From the NCBI GenBank assembly GCA_034112085.1, contig JAWUWD010000107.1, positions 9,703 through 73,702 of the forward strand: a DNA stretch of 64,000 nt, in the 5' to 3' direction. The DNA comes from JAWUWD01 sp034112085 (GTDB lineage Bacteria; Bacteroidota; Bacteroidia; Cytophagales; Cyclobacteriaceae). This document shows, in pieces, positions 34,174 through 41,794 of this stretch. Below the pieces are notes generated by a model that worked only from the letters and a program-made list of their open reading frames with translations, ran no database searches and was not told the origin of the DNA. How positions within the stretch are numbered: position 1 is the first letter of the stretch; each line of letters opens with the position of its first letter. The position numbers and the translations under genes are program-made.

Positions 34174-35298
34174 TTGAAACAATCAATATTAATACTGATT
34201 GTCTTAACCCTAATAGGGTGTGACAACACTGCGAATAAAAGTCAATTGCCCGATAAAAAGACCAGTTTGGAGCCAATTGAATCAATGTCTATTTCATTAG
34301 AAGATGCAAATAGACTTGCTATGCTGCCATTGCAATGCATGCAAGTGGAGTATCCTAACAAGCTCAATCAGACCATCGGAAGTGGTGAGGATTTGCAATC
34401 ACCTTCGGAACTGCATCCAGCATTTTATGGATGTTTCGATTGGCACTCCTCCGTCCATGGCCATTGGTCATTGGTGAGTTTATTAAAACAATTTCCGCAC
34501 CTTGAAAACCGTGATGAGATCAAACTAAAACTAAGTGAAAATATCTCTGCTGAGAATATTCTGCAAGAGTTAGCATATTTCAATGGCAAGAATAACAAAT
34601 CGTTTGAAAGAACATACGGGTGGGCGTGGATATTGAAGCTGGCAGAAGAGCTACATTCGTGGGAGGATCCATTGGCACGATCATTAGAGCAGAATATGCA
34701 GCCACTTACGGATCATATTGTTAAAAGCTATTTAGATTTTTTACCGAAACTCAACTATCCTATCAGGGTTGGTGAACATACCAATACTGCATTTGGGCTT
34801 ACATTCGCCTATGATTATGCGCTGACGGTTCAGGATACTATTTTACAAAAAATGATATCACAAAGAGCCAAAGATTTCTACCTCAACGATGCACAGTGTC
34901 CTATTACTTGGGAGCCAAGTGGGTTTGATTTCCTATCTCCTTGTTTGGAAGAGGCGGATATTATGCGAAGAATACTTCCTGAAAATGAATTCAAAGATTG
35001 GTTGCAAAAATTCTTACCGCAATTGAAGTCCATAGACTTCAAATTAGAGACTGGCAGAGTATCAGATCGGACAGATGGCAAACTGGTGCATTTAGATGGA
35101 GTGAATTTCAGCAGAGCATGGTGCCTCTATGGCATCGCCAATCAATTTCCTGAATATGAACATCTAAAAGGAATTGCTAATACACACATCAGTCATTCGT
35201 TACCCAGTATTGTGGATGACAACTATGAAGGTACTCACTGGTTAGGTTCATTTGCGATTTATGCACTAAACACTGCCTCGAATGTTCAAGTGGATTAA
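34174..35298 (+). CDS. DUF2891-family lipoprotein
   Basis: 374 residues from a TTG start. The N-terminus is a lipoprotein signal with the lipobox LTLIGCDN (Cys at about 16). The body matches DUF2891: HPAFYGCFDWHSSVHGHW near residue 87, then ERTYGWAWILKLAEEL and GVNFSRAWCLYGIA. Conserved His, Trp and Glu residues suggest an (alpha/alpha)-barrel enzyme, but no activity is known. It starts 26 bases after the M20 gene and overlaps the transporter by 17 bases, so it belongs to the same operon. Confidence 0.88.
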   Translation: MKQSILILIVLTLIGCDNTANKSQLPDKKTSLEPIESMSISLEDANRLAMLPLQCMQVEYPNKLNQTIGSGEDLQSPSELHPAFYGCFDWHSSVHGHWSLVSLLKQFPHLENRDEIKLKLSENISAENILQELAYFNGKNNKSFERTYGWAWILKLAEELHSWEDPLARSLEQNMQPLTDHIVKSYLDFLPKLNYPIRVGEHTNTAFGLTFAYDYALTVQDTILQKMISQRAKDFYLNDAQCPITWEPSGFDFLSPCLEEADIMRRILPENEFKDWLQKFLPQLKSIDFKLETGRVSDRTDGKLVHLDGVNFSRAWCLYGIANQFPEYEHLKGIANTHISHSLPSIVDDNYEGTHWLGSFAIYALNTASNVQVD

Positions 35299-36478
35299 GA
35301 ATATTGGTCCAGGCACTTTAGTCGCTGCGGCATTTATAGGCCCTGGGACCGTCACCATGTGCACCATCGCTGGAGTCCAGTTTGGATTTACATTGCTTTG
35401 GGCGATGATACTCTCTATTGTGGCGACAGTTGTCTTGCAAGAGATGGCAGCCAGGGTTGGGATTATCACGCAGCAAGGTCTAGCTGCAGTCATTAAAGAA
35501 CAGATTGCCTCACCAATTCTTAAAAAAGCTGCACTCGTGCTGATTCTTGGTGCTGTAGTCATTGGTAATGCTGCTTATGAAGCTGGTAATATTACTGGAT
35601 CAGCTTTAGGTCTAAGTGCCATATTCGGGGAGAGTCTATTGTCCTATTACCCTATAATCATTGGTTTCATTGCCTTTTCATTACTAAGTATTGGCAATTA
35701 TAAGGTTCTCGAAAGAAGCTTAGTGGCATTGGTATTACTAATGAGTATTTCATTTCTACTCACAGCCATCATCACCAAACCAGACATCCTTGCCATGTTG
35801 AAAGGTATGTTTGTGCCGTCCATTCCCGATAATAGCGCACTAATAATTATTGCTATTGTCGGCACTACCGTAGTTCCTTACAATCTATTCTTACATACGT
35901 CACTGGTTAAGGAAAAATGGAATAAAGTAAGTGATTTGGCACTGGCCAGAAAAGATGTATTCATCTCAATTGTACTTGGCGGAGTGGTGTCTATGGCGAT
36001 AATGGTATCTGCAGCTTCGATTACTGGAGGAAGTATTAGTAACGTAATGGATCTGGCTAAAGGTCTCGAACCCTTATATGGAAGCGCAGCTAAATACTTT
36101 TTAGGGATTGGACTTGGTGCGGCCGGTATTACATCTGCGATCACAGCACCACTAGCAGCTGCATATGTAGCTAGAAGTTGTTTTGGGTGGGAAGAATCCT
36201 TGAAAGACGTCAAATTCAAAGCAGTATGGATGATCATCCTCCTACTTGGTGTCCTTTTCTCTTCGTTGCAATTTAAACCCATTGAAATAATCACTTTCGC
36301 ACAAGTTGCCAATGGCTTGTTATTACCAATCGTAGCTTTGTTTCTACTATGGGTAGTGAATAAGACTTCTGTATTAGGAGAATACAAAAACACATTGACT
36401 CAGAATGTGATATCGATCATCATCATATTGATCACAATTACTCTAGGTGCTAAAGGAATAATAGGTGCATTGTCATGA
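35282..36478 (+). CDS. NRAMP-family transporter, YcsG-like, without the canonical metal site
   Basis: 398 residues with eleven or so membrane helices. The family alignment is clear at GPGTLVAAAFIGPGTV in helix 1 and VPYNLFLHTSLVKE in helix 6. However, the metal-binding DPGN of helix 1 reads GPGT, and the helix 6 MPH is VPY. It is therefore unlikely to handle Mn or Fe in the usual way. B. subtilis ycsG, of the same family, lies in the ycsF-kipI-kipA locus, and this gene likewise overlaps pxpA (ATGA). A role in importing 5-oxoproline or a related acid is an inference from that context. Confidence 0.85.
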   Translation: MFKWIKNIGPGTLVAAAFIGPGTVTMCTIAGVQFGFTLLWAMILSIVATVVLQEMAARVGIITQQGLAAVIKEQIASPILKKAALVLILGAVVIGNAAYEAGNITGSALGLSAIFGESLLSYYPIIIGFIAFSLLSIGNYKVLERSLVALVLLMSISFLLTAIITKPDILAMLKGMFVPSIPDNSALIIIAIVGTTVVPYNLFLHTSLVKEKWNKVSDLALARKDVFISIVLGGVVSMAIMVSAASITGGSISNVMDLAKGLEPLYGSAAKYFLGIGLGAAGITSAITAPLAAAYVARSCFGWEESLKDVKFKAVWMIILLLGVLFSSLQFKPIEIITFAQVANGLLLPIVALFLLWVVNKTSVLGEYKNTLTQNVISIIIILITITLGAKGIIGALS

Positions 36479-37182
36479 TTGATATTAATTGCGATGTAGG
36501 CGAAGGACTTAACAATGAGCATTTACTCATGCCTTATATTACTTCATGCAATATTGCTAGTGGAGGTCATGCTGGAGATCGGGACAGCATGAATAATGTG
36601 GTTCGTTTAGCGGTTAGGCATAACGTTAAAATTGGTATTCACCCGTCCTATCCTGACCGAGAGAATTTTGGAAGAAAGTCCATGGAACTGTCTCGTGAAG
36701 ATTTAAAGAATACTATTCTTGAACAAGTGCAGGCGTTAGAAAAAGTAGTGAAAGACCTTAATGCTAACAGTCATCATATCAAACCACATGGTGCATTGTA
36801 CAATGATTTGGCTAAAAGTCATTCGCTCACCAACGATTTTCTAGAAATCATTGAGCCATACAAAAATGACTACAAGTTATATGTTCCATATAATTCAGTC
36901 ATATCTCAAGAGGCCATTGGTAGAGGATTTAACATAATCTATGAAGCGTTTGCAGACCGCAATTACAACGATGATTTAAGTTTGGTTTCCAGAAAAGAAG
37001 ATAACGCATTGATTATCTCTCCAGATCAGATCATCAATCATATTTCTGAAATAGTAAACAACAATCAAGTAAGGACTATTTCCGGGAAATTAATGCCAAT
37101 AAAAGCAGCTACTTTTTGTGTTCACTCGGACACAGGTAATGCAGTTGATATTGTCAAAAGAATTTATCAAGAATTTCAGTAG
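36475..37182 (+). CDS. pxpA: 5-oxoprolinase (ATP-hydrolysing) subunit A, LamB/YcsF family
   Basis: 235 residues. The conserved stretches are DINCDVGEG at the N-terminus, ASGGHAGD, IHPSYPDRENFGR, IKPHGALYNDL and AFADRNYND. With PxpB and PxpC it converts 5-oxo-L-proline to glutamate at the expense of ATP. The start overlaps the transporter stop as ATGA, and pxpB follows after 11 bases, so translation is linked along the operon. The sequence is complete. Confidence 0.93.
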   Translation: MIDINCDVGEGLNNEHLLMPYITSCNIASGGHAGDRDSMNNVVRLAVRHNVKIGIHPSYPDRENFGRKSMELSREDLKNTILEQVQALEKVVKDLNANSHHIKPHGALYNDLAKSHSLTNDFLEIIEPYKNDYKLYVPYNSVISQEAIGRGFNIIYEAFADRNYNDDLSLVSRKEDNALIISPDQIINHISEIVNNNQVRTISGKLMPIKAATFCVHSDTGNAVDIVKRIYQEFQ

Positions 37183-37193
37183 TCCAGACCAAA

Positions 37194-37925
37194 GTGAATC
37201 ACCCTTTAACATATAAGCCTTTTGGAGATATTGCTATACTCATCGAATGGCCATCTAAAATAGATGAGGATATACTCAATGACATCATCTTACTCTATGG
37301 AAGTATTCTTACAAATAAGCCAAATAGTGTCACTGAGGTTATTCAGTCGATCAACTCCATTACCATTCTATATGATGCTCAATCGATCACTTTTGAAGCA
37401 TTGAAATCTTGGTTGGAGAAACAACATAAAAATAAATCCTCTGCACGTAATACTAGCCGCACACTTTGGAAAGTGCCTGTATGCTATGATCAAATATTTG
37501 GATTGGATTTACAAGAATTGTCAGATCAACGCGGTCTTCAAATTGATGAGATTATAAATATTCATTCTGAATCAATATATAAAATTTACTCAATAGGTTT
37601 TCTTCCTGGTTTTTTATATTTAGGTGGGCTTGATCAACGATTACATATCGGACGTAAATCTACCCCAAGGCTGGAAATTTTAAAAGGTGCTGTAGGCATT
37701 GGTGGTGAACAAACTGGGATATACCCAACAGCTAGTCCAGGAGGTTGGCAAATTATTGGCAATACTCCAATATCGCTTTTTGATATCAGCAAAGAATCAC
37801 CCTGCTTTGCTAAACCAGGAGATAATATTCAATTCGTTCCAGTTTCATTGAGTGAACATAAAGGGCTTGCAGAGCTAATAGCACTGGATTCATACAAGTT
37901 AGAGAAGGAGGTGCTCAATGATTAG
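37194..37925 (+). CDS. pxpB: 5-oxoprolinase subunit B (KipI family)
   Basis: 243 residues from GTG 37194. The family core is clear: FGDIAILIEWP near the start, YSIGFLPGFLYLGGL, and TASPGGWQIIGNTPISLFD. The fold resembles cyclophilin. The B. subtilis homologue KipI was first described as an inhibitor of the sporulation kinase KinA; the enzymatic role with PxpA and PxpC is the likely one here. It overlaps pxpC by 8 bases. Confidence 0.93.
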   Translation: MNHPLTYKPFGDIAILIEWPSKIDEDILNDIILLYGSILTNKPNSVTEVIQSINSITILYDAQSITFEALKSWLEKQHKNKSSARNTSRTLWKVPVCYDQIFGLDLQELSDQRGLQIDEIINIHSESIYKIYSIGFLPGFLYLGGLDQRLHIGRKSTPRLEILKGAVGIGGEQTGIYPTASPGGWQIIGNTPISLFDISKESPCFAKPGDNIQFVPVSLSEHKGLAELIALDSYKLEKEVLND

Positions 37926-38760
37926 AGTGCTGAAAAAAGGCCTATATACTTCAATTCAAGACTTAGGCAGAGTTGGTTATCGCAACTTCGGGGTGCCTAT
38001 CTCTGGAGTGATGGATCACGATTCTGCGATTCTAGCAAATTCCATATTAGCCAATATGGAAAATGATGCCGTGATGGAAATCACTTTGCAAGGTCCTCAA
38101 TTACAGTTCTTAACAGCCACGAAAATTGCAATCACTGGTGCTGACTTAAGCCCAACGTTAAATGGTGAGCCAATAACCGCAAATAATAGTCTCGATATTA
38201 AAAGAAATGATATTCTGGACTTTGGGAAAAGAATCAACGGTGCTCGAGCTTACCTAGCGATAGCTGGTGGGTTTCAGACTGATCTAGCACTTAACAGCCG
38301 AAGTTATTGCCAGGACATCACTACAAAGAAGACTCTTGATCATGGTGATGATGTTTCATTTCTTTCAAGCTTTGCTGCCAATAGCAAACTCTACAGAAAA
38401 TCAATTATTGCCCCCTCGGTTATTAATAAATTAGAATTGAAAGTACATAAAGGACCAGAGTATGACCTACTTAACGTGGAGCAAAAAGACAGATTGGAAA
38501 CTCAGGCTTTCACTATTGGTCTTAACAATCGAATGGCATATCAACTAGAAGAACCTTTAGGAAATCAGTTAAGATCTATTCTTAGTTCAGCTGTACTACC
38601 AGGCACCGTACAGCTCACTCCTTCTGGAAAGATGATCATATTGATGAGAGACTGTCAAACGACTGGTGGTTATCCCAGGATTTTTCAGCTATCAGAATCC
38701 GCTATCAATGTACTCTCTCAAAAAATTCAAGATGAGGTGATTAGTTTTACTTGGGTATAA
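37918..38760 (+). CDS. pxpC: 5-oxoprolinase subunit C (KipA family, biotin-dependent-carboxylase-like domain)
   Basis: 280 residues. It has the KipA/urea-carboxylase-like signatures TSIQDLGRVGYRNFGVP with SGVMD at the N-terminus, ITGADLSPTLNG, and NRMAYQLEE. QTTGGYPRI, close to the C-terminus, is also typical. It completes the pxpABC enzyme, and the three genes overlap or nearly touch. The operon ends in the hairpin at 38811-38838. Confidence 0.93.
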   Translation: MIRVLKKGLYTSIQDLGRVGYRNFGVPISGVMDHDSAILANSILANMENDAVMEITLQGPQLQFLTATKIAITGADLSPTLNGEPITANNSLDIKRNDILDFGKRINGARAYLAIAGGFQTDLALNSRSYCQDITTKKTLDHGDDVSFLSSFAANSKLYRKSIIAPSVINKLELKVHKGPEYDLLNVEQKDRLETQAFTIGLNNRMAYQLEEPLGNQLRSILSSAVLPGTVQLTPSGKMIILMRDCQTTGGYPRIFQLSESAINVLSQKIQDEVISFTWV

Positions 38761-38810
38761 ACTCAAGTACATTGAATAACTATTTTTGAGTAGAAAATCT
38801 CTGTAAACAA

Positions 38811-38838
38811 AAAAAGCAGTCAAAATTGACTGCTTTTT
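38811..38838. terminator. Bidirectional terminator between pxpC and tRNA-Val
   Basis: Perfect 13-bp arms (38811-38823 and 38826-38838), A5 at the left and T5 at the right. It serves the pxp operon on the plus strand and the tRNA on the minus strand, whose 3' end is only 5 bases away. Confidence 0.85.
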
Positions 38839-38842
38839 GGTG

Positions 38843-38917
38843 TGGGCGCTGAGGGATTCGAACCCCCGACCCCCTCGGTGTAAACGAGGTGCTCTGAACC
38901 AACTGAGCTAAGCGCCC
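38843..38917 (-). tRNA. tRNA-Val (anticodon UAC)
   Basis: 75 bases on the minus strand form a complete cloverleaf. The acceptor GGGCGCT pairs with AGCGCCC, and the D arm has TAGCTCAGTTGGT. The anticodon stem CCTCG/CGAGG surrounds the loop TTTACAC, giving anticodon TAC. The T arm is GGGGTTCGAATCCC. The discriminator base is A; CCA is not encoded. It should read GUA and GUG codons. Confidence 0.97.
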
Positions 38918-38954
38918 TTAAAATATTTCATCAGCTCGATTGCTAATTGGATTG

Positions 38955-38985
38955 CAAATGTAGCATCTATTTTATTTTATACAAA
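38955..38985 (-). promoter_or_regulatory. Promoter of tRNA-Val
   Basis: On the minus strand TTTG (38985-38982) and TACATTTG (38962-38955) are separated by exactly 19 bases, an ideal Bacteroidota vegetative promoter (TTTG-N19-TAnnTTTG). The tRNA 5' end follows about 37 bases later. This is the clearest promoter in the window and supports the taxonomic placement. The remaining spacer up to 39188 is AT-rich and shows no other gene. Confidence 0.8.
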
Positions 38986-39188
38986 TAAAACATCGCACAA
39001 AAGTGAATTTATTTTTTAGCAACCCCAGAAACGTCTCTCAAATAAGCAAAACAGACATAATTCTATTTAATAAAAATCTACAATGAGCCAATATTTCACA
39101 TTATCTTGCGTAATCAACAATCGGAAGTAATAAGATTGTCAGCTACCTACTCGGCTACTCTTTTATTTTTCTGTTGGGTTAAATCTCT

Positions 39189-41633
39189 ATGAAGAAAGTC
39201 TTAAAATATGTAATACTGTCGGCACTGCTTTTCATAGCAACAACAGTGCTACTTGTCTACATTTACAAAGACAACATCATACAGCATTTCATCTCTGAGT
39301 TGAATGAAAAGCTGAACACACCTGTGTCAGTTGAGAAAATCGATATTTCTGTATTGGATCAATTCCCCTATATCTCAGTAGTTTTAAATAATGTATCCAT
39401 TCAAGAAAGCCGTAAAGACAGTGAACAGTTTTTACTCAAAGCAAAAGTAATAGCCTGTGCCTTGAACCCAATTGATATAATGTTAGGGGACTATACTATT
39501 AAAGCCGTAGACCTGCGTGATGCGTCTATCCACCTCAATATTGATAAATACAACTCTCCGAATTATCTTATTTTCAAAAAGAAGAAAGATGCCAAAGAAT
39601 CAGGGACTGTACTTGATCTAAATAAGGTACAACTCAATAATTGCAAGGTCAGTTATAAAAATAATTACTCTAATCAATACATCTCATTCATCAGCGAAGA
39701 CACTGATGCTTCTGTTCGTGTATCTGGACCTGTCTACTATATCAAAACCAAAGGTGATGTACTAATCGATCAAATATTGGTGAACGATCAAAATTACTTA
39801 GACGGAATTTCTTTAATATTAGACACTGATTTTATTTATAACCAACATCAACGTTCGATAGATATAAACACAGCAAAAGTCAATTACCAAAATTCATCAT
39901 TCGACATATCCGGTGAATATCAATTTGAGCAAAGCAATCTGAAGCTATTGGTGAATAGTCAAGCAACAAATTTGACCATACTCAAAGATCTCATCCCTCC
40001 ACGCTACTTAGAGAGTCTCACGCCATATAAATATTCTGCGGATGCTCGATTCCAACTCGCTATTGCAGGTAAAATCAGAAAGAATGAATTGCCGCCTCTA
40101 AACATATCTTTTGATCTAACAAATGCTCAACTCATTGACAAAGCACATTTCACCAATATAGACCAAGCAAGCATCCAAGGCTACTACCAGAATTATCCTA
40201 ATGATTCACTGTCAATAGAGGCGACTAATGGCTTGCTCAATGAAAAGCCATTCAGCAGCGACCTCTCATTGACTCATTTTGAGAACCCCATGATGAACTT
40301 GATATTCAAAGGAGATGTCGAAGGAAGCACTATAAAACCATGGCTTAGCTTACCGCAAATAGATTCAATATCGGGGGAAATCACACTTGACTTCTCCTTG
40401 ATTGGAAAAATAAATGATCTTAAACACAGACGTACGATCCCGAATGTTCGCACTTCTGGGGATATAATCATGAAAGATTTCAATGTGTCATTGACTTCCG
40501 GAGCATATGAACTCAAGCAGTTAAATGGAAATTTCATATTCGATAATAATGACCTAGCGATAAGTGGGTTTTCTGGATTGATTGGGGAAAGTGATTTCGA
40601 ACTTACCGGTCTCATTAAAAATTTTCTAGTATTTTCCATGCTTGACAATCAACCCATTGGAATCGAAGCAGACTTCTCCTCGTCATATATCAACATGGAT
40701 CAATTACTTTCTGGGCAAAATTTCAATGATCAATTAGATCAATCTTATCATTTCGCGATTTCCCGATTACTTTATATGAAGTTGAATTGTAATATTGATC
40801 ACTTGAAGTTTAGGAGATTTAACGGATCACAGATCAATGGAGACTTAACTGTGCAAAACCAAACCGCCACCTCTAATAAAATATCTGTCACAACCATGGG
40901 CGGAAGTATTGATGTACTAGGTTCTATAAATGCGGAAACTGATAGCATTTTTGTATCTTCTACAATGGACTTATCCAAAATACATATTGACAGTTTATTC
41001 TATGTGTTTGAGAATTTCGATCAAGATTTTTTAACGAATCAACACCTAAAGGGGATAGTCGATGCACATATAGTCAATCGTGTTTCGTTTGACAAATCAC
41101 TCATGGTGAACCCTCCATCCATTACGGCAGACATCAATACTACCATTATTAATGGGGAACTCAATAACTTTGAGCCCATGCAAAACCTTGACAAATACTT
41201 AGATAATGGAAATCTCGACCGCCTTAGATTTGCAGAACTAGAAAATGACATCCATGTGGAGAATCAGACTATCTACCTGCCTTCAATGGAGATCAACAAC
41301 AATGTGTCTAACATTAAGATCAGTGGCACACATACATTTGATCAGCAAATAAACTATCGTGTTGTGGCCCCTATCAACAACCGGAACAAGGTTGATAAAG
41401 ATGCTGCATTTGGTGCAATAGAAACCTCCCAATCAGGTCAAACTAAAATTTTCCTTAAAATCATAGGAACTACTGATGATTACAAAATAACCTATGACAG
41501 GTCTGCCTTGAAGAAAGAGGTGATCAGCGACTTAAAGAGAGAGGTCCAGCAACTTAAAGAAGCCTTTCGAAAGAAGGGAAAAAAGAAAAAGGAAGAGGTT
41601 GAATTAGAAGAAGAAGATTATTTCGATTGGTGA
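39189..41633 (+). CDS. AsmA-family protein
   Basis: 814 residues. One N-terminal membrane helix (about 5-27) is followed by a long beta-strand-rich periplasmic region. The AsmA start HFISELNEKLNTPVSVEKIDIS and the later AsmA-C-type segment around 560-770 (including LTVQNQTATSNKI and GSINAETDSI) are visible in shorter pieces. The last 50 residues are strongly charged. AsmA-like proteins resemble bridge-like lipid carriers and are thought to move phospholipid between inner and outer membranes. It is transcribed alone, with about 160 bases to the next gene. Confidence 0.86.
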   Translation: MKKVLKYVILSALLFIATTVLLVYIYKDNIIQHFISELNEKLNTPVSVEKIDISVLDQFPYISVVLNNVSIQESRKDSEQFLLKAKVIACALNPIDIMLGDYTIKAVDLRDASIHLNIDKYNSPNYLIFKKKKDAKESGTVLDLNKVQLNNCKVSYKNNYSNQYISFISEDTDASVRVSGPVYYIKTKGDVLIDQILVNDQNYLDGISLILDTDFIYNQHQRSIDINTAKVNYQNSSFDISGEYQFEQSNLKLLVNSQATNLTILKDLIPPRYLESLTPYKYSADARFQLAIAGKIRKNELPPLNISFDLTNAQLIDKAHFTNIDQASIQGYYQNYPNDSLSIEATNGLLNEKPFSSDLSLTHFENPMMNLIFKGDVEGSTIKPWLSLPQIDSISGEITLDFSLIGKINDLKHRRTIPNVRTSGDIIMKDFNVSLTSGAYELKQLNGNFIFDNNDLAISGFSGLIGESDFELTGLIKNFLVFSMLDNQPIGIEADFSSSYINMDQLLSGQNFNDQLDQSYHFAISRLLYMKLNCNIDHLKFRRFNGSQINGDLTVQNQTATSNKISVTTMGGSIDVLGSINAETDSIFVSSTMDLSKIHIDSLFYVFENFDQDFLTNQHLKGIVDAHIVNRVSFDKSLMVNPPSITADINTTIINGELNNFEPMQNLDKYLDNGNLDRLRFAELENDIHVENQTIYLPSMEINNNVSNIKISGTHTFDQQINYRVVAPINNRNKVDKDAAFGAIETSQSGQTKIFLKIIGTTDDYKITYDRSALKKEVISDLKREVQQLKEAFRKKGKKKKEEVELEEEDYFDW

Positions 41634-41735
41634 TTGGTCCATGGTTATAAAACTTCTTTATTACTTCAAAAGTTATTTTAGCTTCTAGATAGGGGGAAAA
41701 TCACAACATCTTATTCTCGATTGCATAAATTTCAC

Positions 41736-41743
41736 TATTTTCG
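41736..41743 (+). promoter_or_regulatory. Possible -7 element of the DUF2723 gene
   Basis: TATTTTCG is one mismatch from TAnnTTTG and lies about 50 bases before the ATG at 41795. The support is weak. Confidence 0.3.
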
Positions 41744-41794
41744 CCCACTATATTGAAAAGTAAAAACATGCCGTTTGGCACTGATTGAGACTCT

